Positions 28,352-38,000 of a stretch of DNA of 64,000 nucleotides are shown here, piece after piece (position 1 is the stretch's first letter; each line of letters begins with the position of its first letter). Position numbers and translations under genes: made by a program. Where the stretch lies: contig WJLZ01000086.1 in assembly GCA_014728215.1 (NCBI GenBank), positions 1-64,000 of the forward strand, in the 5' to 3' direction. The DNA is from Chitinivibrionales bacterium (GTDB lineage: Bacteria; Fibrobacterota; Chitinivibrionia; Chitinivibrionales; WJKA01). The notes under the pieces were generated by a model, which worked only from the letters and a program-made list of their open reading frames with translations, made no database searches and was not told the DNA's origin.

Positions 28352-29091
28352 TGCGGTTGCTGAAATCATGTGCAGGCACTTGCATAGCAGGTGCACTTCT
28401 CCTGAGCTCGACCTGCCCCACGCAGGATGACTTTTTTCCACCACCACTCGAAGCGCCTGTGTTTGCCGATATTACCGCAGGAGCAGTACGCCAGGGCGGA
28501 CGGTACCATCCATCACTGTGTATGACCTGGTCACCACCAGCCCAGGATTCAAACCAGGTGGATTATTACTCCATCCTCAGAAACGCAGTTAATTTCAGCG
28601 ACACCCTGTTCAGTATCGCCCGCCACTCGATTCCCGGAAGTATAACATCCTACTGCGACCGGATTGATCAGTTCGGCTTTCCCAAGGAAAGTATCAAAAA
28701 GATTTCTTACCGGATCTGCACCCTCGACACCGCCGGACAAAGCGGCGATACCTCGCAGACCGACACGTTCTTTCTGGCCGTTCCTCCACGTTTGAGGCGC
28801 CCTGCAATCGACGACACCCTGACAGAAAACTATTTCGAATGGTCTATGCGCGGCGTATTCGGGCAATACCGTACATTTATGCTTTTCTGGAACTCATCCG
28901 GACTCCTCTGGCAGAGCACTCCCGATTCTACCTACGGCAATGAAAAAAACGATGTGTTCACCGCCGCACTCCCCGATTCACTCTATAATTCGCTTACCGG
29001 CGACACCTGTTTCTGGGGGGTTAAAATTGAAGCACTCTCATTGCCCTATCAGGAATCCATAGATATCCGGTCGGTGTATGTTTCGAAATAA
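28351..29091 (+). CDS. probable lipoprotein with fibronectin-III-like fold
   Basis: 246 residues with a signal peptide and LLLSST-C22, a possible lipobox. The body contains a pattern typical of FN3-like domains (P…L..TWSPP…VDYYSILRN…SYCDRIDQ…YRICTLDTAGQSGDTS). Not assigned to a known family. It overlaps ruvX by one base and the peptidase gene by 14 bases on the same strand, so it is very likely cotranslated with the C25 peptidase and may act with it at the cell surface. Confidence 0.72.
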   Translation: MRLLKSCAGTCIAGALLLSSTCPTQDDFFPPPLEAPVFADITAGAVRQGGRYHPSLCMTWSPPAQDSNQVDYYSILRNAVNFSDTLFSIARHSIPGSITSYCDRIDQFGFPKESIKKISYRICTLDTAGQSGDTSQTDTFFLAVPPRLRRPAIDDTLTENYFEWSMRGVFGQYRTFMLFWNSSGLLWQSTPDSTYGNEKNDVFTAALPDSLYNSLTGDTCFWGVKIEALSLPYQESIDIRSVYVSK

Positions 29092-32000
29092 ACTTGCTTA
29101 TCCATTCAGTCTGCTCTGGATCTTACCGATTCTGCTCTTTTGTCAAAAAGCAGTATCAGTCGGTTATTCGCTCCAGTCCTTTTCATCCGATCAGGTAAAA
29201 ATCCAGTTCACGGCCACTGGACGGGAACTGCAGGGTTCAGCAGCAAAATCTGAATTTACTCTTGGCATTGCCGGCTACACCCCTCTTGGACCTGATGTGC
29301 GGATATCTCTCCATTCTCCATTGACTCCATCCGTTATGCACCCAGAAGTGGTTTCGATCAGCAAAGGATGGGCTGGGACTGATTTCTATCACTGGATTGT
29401 CTTTTCATTGGGGAGGCCATCCGGCGGCAGTATTCCGGATACAATTCAGGGAATGATAGACCTCAGTTTTTCATCGCCGGTATTTGCCTCCACTCCCCCG
29501 CCTTTTATCCGTAACGGCGTTCTCCATGCAATGCCGCTGCACCGACTGAGCAAGGCCGCAGGCAATACAGTTCTTCCGGACCTTCCCTACACCAGGGGGA
29601 TTCGAATTGAAATCGATGAAGACGGTATTTACGAGATTCCCGGCGCCCGGCTTGAGGAAATGGGGGTGGCGATCGATCGTATTTCCTCACGGTATTACCA
29701 CCTCTTTCAGCAGGGAAAGGAAATTCCGATCTATATCACCAATTCACATCGTGAACACCTGGCCCCACAGGAAAAAATCCTGTTTTACGGCAAACACCTC
29801 AGAGGAACAAAGTCTTTTTACCCTCAGTATTCCAATACCAATGTTTACTGGTTGACCTGGGAGAGCAGTCGTGTAGGTCTTCGTATTGCCGAAGGCTCGG
29901 TGACTCCCCGCATCGATGAAACCGCGTGGACACCCGGCGATACGGCAGAACTTTTTGCCCGGGAATTCAGAGATACCCTTCATTTCGAAGAAGACAATGA
30001 TATCCGCTGGCTGGGCGATATCAACGCACCACAGGATATCGCCGAATCACCGTCCGAAACCGACGTTGTCGATAACTGGTACTGGGGTGGTATCGGCGCC
30101 GAGGAGATCACACAATTCACCATCGATATTCCTTCACCATCAACCAGTGCACAGGTCCGGATGCGATTCTGTTTCATGGGGATTACCAGTGTTGCCGAAG
30201 ATCAGCAGGACCACCGTATTTCGATTCTTGTCAATGGTGATTCGCCCGGCGGTATCAAGCAGACTGCAGTGTGGGACGGCCAGACCGGCCATATTTTCGA
30301 AACCGGTTTTTTCTCTCTCCCCCAGTTGAAACACGGCGCTAATACAATAACATTTATTACCGAGCCGCGTTCCTATGAAGACCGGGTGTCGCTCAACTGG
30401 ATTGAAGTGGAATACAACCGCACATTCTCCGCTCTATACAACAGGATTCTTTTTAAAAACAATCCCTCCGATATCAACGCGTTCAAGCAGTTTACCGTTA
30501 CGGGGTTCACTACCGACAATATCGACGTATGGGACCTGACCAACTCCCGGGTACTGCACGGCTTTACTGTCCGCAATGAGTTTGTTGAAAGAAAAAGTTC
30601 CTTTGCCCTGGTGTTTCAGGACAGCCTTATTGCCCCTACCCGGTTTCTTGCCCAAGCAACCTCGCTCCGCAAAGAACCACTGGCCATGAGTCCCGACGCG
30701 ATCAGAAAGAATTTCGATTTCTCTGAAGGACTCGACTACCTGATGATCACCTCCCGTGACCTGAAGCCCTCACTCGAACCGCTTGCCGCCTTTCATGCTG
30801 CCCGGGGATTGCGAACCGAAATAATCACCATTGAAGACATCTACAACAGGTTTACTTATGGCATTAAAAATCCCGAGAGTATCCGCCTGCTGGTTGCTCA
30901 CATTTTTTCGAAAGCCGGCAGCAATGCACCCCGTTATATACTGCTGGGCGGCGACACATCACACGATCTCGATAAAAATCAGGAGCGAAAGGCCCTCAAT
31001 ATCGTTCCTACCCACCTTTCCCGGATTCCCGGCTGGGGGCCCTGTTCCGATGACAGCTATTTTGCCACGGTGCGGGGTGATGACAATTTTCCCGATTGCT
31101 ATGTCGGCCGGTTTCCTGCACGGAACAGTGAGGACATGGAGACACTGGTAAACAAAGCAATCAAATATCATTCGGGCCTCGAAACCGGTTACTGGCGCGA
31201 TAATCTTCTTTTGATTGGTGGATTTGAAGAACCCTTTTCTTCATTCAATGATGCGGTCACTTCCGATCATGTCGGTCCCGCCATGCATACGGTCCGCCTT
31301 GATGCCTATCCATCATCGAAATACTACCAGACCTCCTACACGGGATCCAATTTCATAATCGATCATCTCAATGCGGGTGTGTATGCCGTCAATTTCAACG
31401 GCCATGGAGGCGGCAACGTATGGTCGGATAATAATTTCCTGGGTATCGATAAACTTTCGAGACTTCATAACGATCAATGGCCAGATGGCGGACGTCTTCC
31501 GTTTATTTTCAGTTTTACCTGTCTAACCGGATTTTTCGAGAGTGTGTTTTACCGTTCTCTGGGCGAAGAATTCATTCGCCGGGGTATGGAGGGAGCGATC
31601 GGTTTTTACGGAGCCTCGGCATATACTTCTCAGAGCGGTAACCTGATCATGAACGGCATTATGCTTCGTGATGCGGTCTCCGGTACATTCGAGAGTATCG
31701 GCGAACTTCTGTGGCTGGCAGAGATGAAAATGCTGGTGCGCGATGATATCAGATATCTTCCGCTGGTGCGACAGTACAATTTGCTGGGCGATCCCTCGAT
31801 CCCTTGGGAGCTGCCGCCCGATTCTCTGGTGCTTTCACTTAAAAACAACTCCCTTGCACCCGGTGATTCACTTTCATTCACCGGTATAACCACTCCCCTC
31901 ACCGGGGGCAAAGTCAAACTACGGGTTATGGGAGACAATATCACCTGGAACGAGCGTCTCCTCGACTTCGGAAATTCGTCTTTTTCCGCTCAGATACCGG

Positions 32001-33829
32001 TTAAGGATTCCTCGGTTGTTGCCGAGGGCATGGTCAGGGCCTATGCCTGGAATGACAGCATGCAAATCACGGGATGGACCGGATTTTCAAAAAGCCTCCT
32101 GAATGTTTCTGATATCACACTCCCCAGAGATAAACCTCATTACGGTGATACGGTTTCTGTCGCCTGCAAAATAGCGATACCTCCGTCAACTTCAACCCCA
32201 ACAGTCATGTGTATGTATGCAATCGATTATCCCTATGCGGAAAATCCGGATTTTAACCGGTTTTCTCCAATTCTCATGCATTCAGACAGCGCGGGCAACT
32301 GGACTACCGAACAACCACTTCGTCTCGAGTACACGGGTAAACCTGACGCCAGACTGCTGGTCAAATTCCGACTCTCGGGATCCTCCAGTGAATCATCGGT
32401 TTACTCCTTCGACATAGCGGGAACACCCGATCTCAGATTTACTACCGATTCACTTGTCCCCCTCTGGATCAACGATTCGCTGGGTTTGAGTTTTGAAATC
32501 GTCAATAGCGGCAATCACAAGGCGCCGCCCTTTACCGTATCGCTGTTCATGGGCACGCCGTTGCAAACACCGTTTCGTGAAATCCCTTTCGGCGATTCAC
32601 TGATGCCCGGAAAGACCGTACGTTTTACCCCAACGCTCCCGGACACTCAGGGCGTGCATCCCCTTTCGGCATGGATTAATTACGATGCAACATTCACCGA
32701 GATTTACCGGGACAACAATGAAATCAACGGCACGCTGTCGGTGCATTACACCACCCTTCACGCACCAACCGATACGCTCTGGTCAAAGGGGAAAGGAGTA
32801 CATATCACCCCTCCGACAATGCTTGCATTACCTCATGTAGTATTTCTTTTCGGTACTGCAATATCCGTACCCTCGCCCTTATCGACAGAATCGTCATGGA
32901 TACCCCTGATCGGTGATTCGGTGAAACATTTTTCAATCGGCACCCGTCCATCCCTGTCCCCCGCCGATTCGCTCCGGTGGACTTTTCATCCCGATTCGGG
33001 ACTCTTCCAGCCAACCCTGGCAAAAAAGTCGGCGCCCAGAGCAATAACGAAAAAGGGTGTGATGTCCTACGATTCAACGGCGGAGCGGTGGCAATATATA
33101 ACCCGCCAGTGGAATTCTTCAACCCACGCCTTAACAATAACCAGTGTTGAGTCGGGTCCCTTTGCTCCGGCCAATTGCAGTGATATGTCCCCGCCGAAAA
33201 TCAGTGTTGCCGTAGCCGGAAGGAAACTCGTTTTCCTCGATTACGCTGCAAAAGACAAACCCTTTGACATCTTTATCACCGACCCCTCGGGTATCGTGCC
33301 CTCATCGGTGGAAATCAGTGTCAACAGCCGTGTGATGGACCAGAATCTCATCTCCCCGATCCCGGAGTCCGGTGACCTGGAAACCGTGCGGATTACCGCA
33401 TACCCGCAAAAGCAGCGAACCACCGATTCTATTTCGATCTATGCGCAGGATTTTGCCGGCAATGATACCTGCGCAGTCTTTGCCTATCTGCCCGGTGAAA
33501 ACCTCTCGATTAAATTCCTCGCCTGTCATCCCAATCCATTTACCGCCCGTCAAAATGCCGACGGCGAAACAGCACAGACAACCCGTCTTGCCTACCTCCT
33601 TACCGATGTTGCCGATAAAGTGAACATAACGATCTTTACGATTGGTGGTAAAAAGGTGCGTACCTGGTCCTTTGAAGATATAATCGGGTACCAGGAGGTC
33701 GAGTGGGACGGCAAATCGCAACACGGGTATCGTATCGCCAACGGGACCTATTACGTAAAATTAACAGCAAGAAATGACAGGAAAAGGGTAAAAAAGTTTT
33801 TAAGAATCGCAAAGTGCGAGGGATATTGA
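29078..33829 (+). CDS. gingipain-type C25 cysteine peptidase (PorU-like), multidomain
   Basis: A 1583-residue exported protein. After the signal peptide (about 1-28) comes a long beta-rich prodomain-like region. The C25 catalytic region (about 545-910) follows, with LDYLMITSRDLKPSL, YILLGGD, NFNGHGGGN (His776) and FSFTCLTGFFE (Cys815): the His-Cys dyad of gingipains and PorU sortases is intact. It closes with YNLLGDPS. Ig-like and CARDB-like domains come next (about 1115-1215), and a FlgD-like/type-IX-style tail (about 1485-1583: CHPNPF, VNITIFTIGGKKV, GTYYVKLTA) ends the protein. PorU homologues remove sorting tails and attach cargo in type IX secretion; an ordinary secreted protease is the alternative. 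ATG 29078 overlaps the upstream lipoprotein frame. Confidence 0.85.
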   Translation: MFRNKLAYPFSLLWILPILLFCQKAVSVGYSLQSFSSDQVKIQFTATGRELQGSAAKSEFTLGIAGYTPLGPDVRISLHSPLTPSVMHPEVVSISKGWAGTDFYHWIVFSLGRPSGGSIPDTIQGMIDLSFSSPVFASTPPPFIRNGVLHAMPLHRLSKAAGNTVLPDLPYTRGIRIEIDEDGIYEIPGARLEEMGVAIDRISSRYYHLFQQGKEIPIYITNSHREHLAPQEKILFYGKHLRGTKSFYPQYSNTNVYWLTWESSRVGLRIAEGSVTPRIDETAWTPGDTAELFAREFRDTLHFEEDNDIRWLGDINAPQDIAESPSETDVVDNWYWGGIGAEEITQFTIDIPSPSTSAQVRMRFCFMGITSVAEDQQDHRISILVNGDSPGGIKQTAVWDGQTGHIFETGFFSLPQLKHGANTITFITEPRSYEDRVSLNWIEVEYNRTFSALYNRILFKNNPSDINAFKQFTVTGFTTDNIDVWDLTNSRVLHGFTVRNEFVERKSSFALVFQDSLIAPTRFLAQATSLRKEPLAMSPDAIRKNFDFSEGLDYLMITSRDLKPSLEPLAAFHAARGLRTEIITIEDIYNRFTYGIKNPESIRLLVAHIFSKAGSNAPRYILLGGDTSHDLDKNQERKALNIVPTHLSRIPGWGPCSDDSYFATVRGDDNFPDCYVGRFPARNSEDMETLVNKAIKYHSGLETGYWRDNLLLIGGFEEPFSSFNDAVTSDHVGPAMHTVRLDAYPSSKYYQTSYTGSNFIIDHLNAGVYAVNFNGHGGGNVWSDNNFLGIDKLSRLHNDQWPDGGRLPFIFSFTCLTGFFESVFYRSLGEEFIRRGMEGAIGFYGASAYTSQSGNLIMNGIMLRDAVSGTFESIGELLWLAEMKMLVRDDIRYLPLVRQYNLLGDPSIPWELPPDSLVLSLKNNSLAPGDSLSFTGITTPLTGGKVKLRVMGDNITWNERLLDFGNSSFSAQIPVKDSSVVAEGMVRAYAWNDSMQITGWTGFSKSLLNVSDITLPRDKPHYGDTVSVACKIAIPPSTSTPTVMCMYAIDYPYAENPDFNRFSPILMHSDSAGNWTTEQPLRLEYTGKPDARLLVKFRLSGSSSESSVYSFDIAGTPDLRFTTDSLVPLWINDSLGLSFEIVNSGNHKAPPFTVSLFMGTPLQTPFREIPFGDSLMPGKTVRFTPTLPDTQGVHPLSAWINYDATFTEIYRDNNEINGTLSVHYTTLHAPTDTLWSKGKGVHITPPTMLALPHVVFLFGTAISVPSPLSTESSWIPLIGDSVKHFSIGTRPSLSPADSLRWTFHPDSGLFQPTLAKKSAPRAITKKGVMSYDSTAERWQYITRQWNSSTHALTITSVESGPFAPANCSDMSPPKISVAVAGRKLVFLDYAAKDKPFDIFITDPSGIVPSSVEISVNSRVMDQNLISPIPESGDLETVRITAYPQKQRTTDSISIYAQDFAGNDTCAVFAYLPGENLSIKFLACHPNPFTARQNADGETAQTTRLAYLLTDVADKVNITIFTIGGKKVRTWSFEDIIGYQEVEWDGKSQHGYRIANGTYYVKLTARNDRKRVKKFLRIAKCEGY

Positions 33830-33862
33830 GGAAGAATAACGACGAGGGTTAAAGCCGGTTTC

Positions 33863-34633
33863 TTACATCATATCTTTTAATTCGATATCGGGATGATGGT
33901 ACCGTGACCGGGAGGCGGTTTTCTTACCGCTCTGGATTGCCGCCTGGGGACACCAGTGGAAGCAGGCCAGGCAGCTTTCGCATTTGTGACGCCACTGAGG
34001 TTTACCATCGATCATTGTGATATTCTGAACAGGACAGATTTTTTCGCAAATACCACAGGAGTTACATTTCTCATCGACAAAAAATGCTTTATCGGTTTCG
34101 TTGATCTTTTTCATCATTACACCGCTGGTGGAAGAAGCCAGTGAACCCAGGATGCCAAGGTTGGTATCTACAGTATGATTGCTTTTGTTTTTAACGGTTG
34201 CAGCAATCTGCTTAATTCTCTCTTGTTCTACTTTATACATGCCTTCCCGTTTTTCCGCTTTCGGAACATCATACACCATCGTGGCATTTCCCGGCATACG
34301 GACTGCAAAGCCGGCATTGAGCGAAAGATTTCGTTTAGCAAGGGTCTTTTTCATTAATTTGCCTGAAGCGGTCAACAGACCACCATAGGAGGCCAACCCG
34401 AAAGTATAGGCATTTTTATGAAATTGCACCTTTTCAATAAAATTGACAACAATATTGGGGAGCCCGAAACAATACACCGGATACGCGATACCGGCAACGT
34501 TGCAATCACTCTGATCAAACTCCATGGTATAGGATATTTTTACCAGTTCAACACCGCCCACTTCCTGTGCCAGATCTTTTGCAAGTTTCAAGGTATTTCC
34601 TGAACCGGTGAAATAAAATATTTTTGAAACCAT
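33863..34633 (-). CDS. EFR1-type flavodoxin/ferredoxin fusion protein
   Basis: 256 residues. A flavodoxin-like domain (about 1-150) has the FMN phosphate loop FTGSGNTLKLA. It is followed by two 4Fe-4S motifs, CNSCGICEKICP and CESCLACFHWCP, near residues 190-235. The family is called EFR1 ferrodoxin; members probably move low-potential electrons, but the partner is not known. I use ATG 34633 because GAGGAGAG stands just upstream and the flavodoxin fold starts there. The DUF1805 gene lies 28 bases upstream on the same strand, which suggests a two-gene operon. Confidence 0.88.
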   Translation of the reverse strand: MVSKIFYFTGSGNTLKLAKDLAQEVGGVELVKISYTMEFDQSDCNVAGIAYPVYCFGLPNIVVNFIEKVQFHKNAYTFGLASYGGLLTASGKLMKKTLAKRNLSLNAGFAVRMPGNATMVYDVPKAEKREGMYKVEQERIKQIAATVKNKSNHTVDTNLGILGSLASSTSGVMMKKINETDKAFFVDEKCNSCGICEKICPVQNITMIDGKPQWRHKCESCLACFHWCPQAAIQSGKKTASRSRYHHPDIELKDMM

Positions 34634-34661
34634 AATTCTCTCCTCGGAATTATCGTGTGAT

Positions 34662-34961
34662 TTACATCTTTTCCAGAGCGGTTTGCCCGTTCTGGCCAAT
34701 TTCAATCCCCTTCTGTTGCGCGGCGACGTTGACTTCTTTGACTGTCCCTTTCAAAAGGTCATCGACCGTAATGATCGATGCACCTTCGGCGCCGGCCATT
34801 TTCACGGCAGGATAGCTGAATTTATCGAGAGCAGCAACATCAAAGGCGCCGCAACCGATCATTCCTGTACCGGTATCGGCAAAAACGACATTGAAAGGAC
34901 CGCAGGGAATGACATAAGCATTGATCGGCCTTCCATTCAACTCCAATTGTTCATGAATCAT
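34662..34961 (-). CDS. DUF1805 family protein (YunC-like)
   Basis: A 99-residue cytoplasmic protein matching the DUF1805 fold: it opens INAYVIPCGPFNVVFADTGTGMIGCGAFDVAALDKF, and the central VKMAGAEG segment is typical of YunC. Function unknown; in other bacteria it is a small stand-alone protein. Here it precedes the flavodoxin/ferredoxin gene, so a redox-related role is possible but only inferred. Confidence 0.85.
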   Translation of the reverse strand: MIHEQLELNGRPINAYVIPCGPFNVVFADTGTGMIGCGAFDVAALDKFSYPAVKMAGAEGASIITVDDLLKGTVKEVNVAAQQKGIEIGQNGQTALEKM

Positions 34962-35063
34962 AGAGGAACTCCTTGTGTGACATACTAATATACGTGTTGG
35001 GTATTGGGGGAAAGAAAGGATTCGGCACCCAGAATCATTTATAATTCACCCATACACTCACCC

Positions 35064-38000
35064 CTATCTCACGATCATCAGTTTTCCCTTAGTCAAAGCA
35101 TCGCCCTCCGCATCATAAATGGCAAAAAAGTAGAGTCCCGAGGCGACGTCCTCCCCTGCCTGATTGCGGGTGTCCCATTTCCATTGGGGTTTACTGTCGG
35201 GATCACCTTCCCTGAAAGTGATAGCGATATTCGCTTTATCGGTATCGAAAACAGGATATCCTTTCATGTTCATAATAACAATCCGGACACTGCCGCTGTT
35301 GGCCCAGGAGTGGAGATTTTTAAACCAGATCCCGCAGGGCGCGTTGGGTAAGCCGCAGTGACGGCTGTTTTTGCCCGATTTATAAGGATTGGGATACACA
35401 TAGAACCCCACTTTTTTCGTAAAGAAATCCCATTCCATTCCTCCCATGATTGCGCCCATTGCCTGCGGAAGATTGCTGCTGCTGTCGTATGAGAAATCAC
35501 GGGAAAAACCGATAAATCTGCAGTGTATGCTGTCGACACTGAAAAAGGAACTTTCGGGCAGAAAGGTAATGCTCATGCTGTCTGAAGCGATATCGATACT
35601 CGAGTAACCGATCGGTTGGCCGGAGCTGTAACGGGTAATCGCGGTAAAGCTCCGGTTGTTATGCAGTGAATCGGTATCGATAGTGCCGGGATAAATCTTG
35701 TTTGAAAAATGTAGTGTAATCGGTGAATGGATATCGGCATTTCTGCTTCCACTATCGGGTTCAATTGAAGCGATTTCGATTTCTTTTACAAAATAGGACC
35801 AGGAAAAATCATCCTCGGTTCGTGATGAATCGATAAAGGTAACCGGTATGCCGTCCTGATCGGTCTCCAGCGGATACCCCAGAGAATCCCGTCCGGTAAC
35901 CGAACGGTACCAGCAATGGACACTGTCGCCGAAATAGAGTGTTCGCGCCAATGTAAAGGTAGCCGAATTGCCGTCGATAGTGACCGAAGAAAAATCGTGC
36001 TGTTGACCCCGGCTGTAGCGTGATGTTACAATCAGGCTCCGGTTACCGGTACTCGACGTGTCGAGTGTGCCGGGATAAAGGGGGCCGGAAAAGGTTATGG
36101 TTATCGATGAATCGGGGCGGATATCACGGGCATCCGCCGCAGGTGAAGTGGAAATAATTCTGAAGGTAATACTGTCAACTTTGAAAGCAATGGTAGTATC
36201 CTCCGAGGTATCCCGCAGGTAATCCCGGTCAACATCGAGGCTGTTTGGTCCTGAGGGAGTTGTTGCCCGATCTGTAAGGTCCGATGCAATTGTAAGGGCA
36301 ATCGAATCGGTAGGGAGAAAGGTCCCCGGCGGGGGGCGCATGCCTGAAAAATGTTCGCTGGGCTGCTGATAGTACGCCGCGCAGAAAAGACGGGTGTAAT
36401 CGTTGTTCCAGGAACGCTGAAGCGTAATCGGCGTAACCCCGCCTGTGGCCGCAGAGTCGAAAATTGAATAGACTGTTATGGCACCTGCGGCCGAAAGGGT
36501 ATCGATCGGTTCCGAAAATCCCAATGCTATCTTCGCATGGGGAGGAAAATTATAGGGCCCCGATTGTTTCTTCGCCAGCCAGTAGGGGCTCGATGAAGCA
36601 AAGTCGAAGGAAATTTCCTGCAGTTGGGGGAGATCATTGTATTCCAGCTGTATCGGAAAGGTATCGTACGGGTGCACCGGATCAGTGGTTTTCAGGATCA
36701 ATGTATCGTAAATGAGACTGTCGCCGGTCAGACCGGAAGGATCAAACCAGGCATAGAATGTATCGGCTGCCCCGGGGCCCAGAGCAACAGGATCGATACT
36801 GTCGCTGAATGCCGCAGAGTCGAAAACAAGCAAACTCTCTGCCTGAGGGACACCGATTGCCAGCCACCCCGGGGAATTTCCAGCAAAAGAGAGCCCGGTA
36901 ACCGACATGGTATCGTTACCGGTATTCCGAAGGGGAATATAAACCGTGTCCTTTGCTCCTCCGCCGAGAATCAAGGAGATATCATCACGAAGTGTATCTT
37001 TGGCTGCGTACAACGCCGGATTGTCGGCCGAATCGGAGCTGAACCAGGGGTATTTGAAATGTGTTTTCATGGTATCAGCCTGACCGAAAATATCGGTGAC
37101 AATGATTCGAAGGGAAGAATCCTGCCGGGAGGGACTAAAAACAAAACGAGATTCTTTCTGTGAGGTATCGAAAGCTTCGGTTGTAAAGCGGTAGATTATC
37201 GAATCCCAGTAGACAACATCACTGTCGTCAACCGTCACATCAATTTCGGCGGAACTCCCGACCAATATCCTGATCGTATCCTCGTCGGGAAGAGAAACAT
37301 CATCGAGAGTGGCGCCGGTGATAATCGGGATATGATTTACCCCTACCATTGCCCGGCGTTCGATTGTCGTGTCAGGATCGTTTGCCCGGAAGCGGATGTC
37401 CTGAAATCCGTAGGTACTCGATGAATCTCCTTTGAGAACATAATGACCTTCCAAACCTGCAGAAGCAAATTCCACTGTCTCGTTATCGAGAACCAGATAT
37501 ACACTTATGGATGGATCGTTGATATCGGAAACCGAATAGAGAAACTCGATGGAATCGCCTTCCAGGACATTGAAATTCATTATGCCACTCGTAAAGTCAG
37601 TCGTATCGATGGTACCATCCTGAGCACTGTCCCACACTGCCCTTACACTTACCTGGGGAAGTGCGTTCTGTGGATTAACAATCAATGTCTCGGGTTCGGC
37701 ATCCCACCCTCTCCTGTCCTCGAGTGTAAAAATGGCATTAACAAAGGTATCGGAGACCGATAGAGGGGAGAATTGCGCAGTGCCGATACCGGTATCGGAG
37801 TGCAGGCCGACCACCGTATCGGATGTCTGGTTCATAATTGCAACGGTGTAGTAAGCACTGTCGGTATCATCGGCATCCTTACTCTTGAAATAGAATGTCA
37901 GCGGATCAAGCCGCGAATAGCAGGTAATAGCGCTGCCGAAAGCGACACTGTTTGACACATGAGCACCGGCTTCTACCGAATCGATGGAGATATATTTCGG

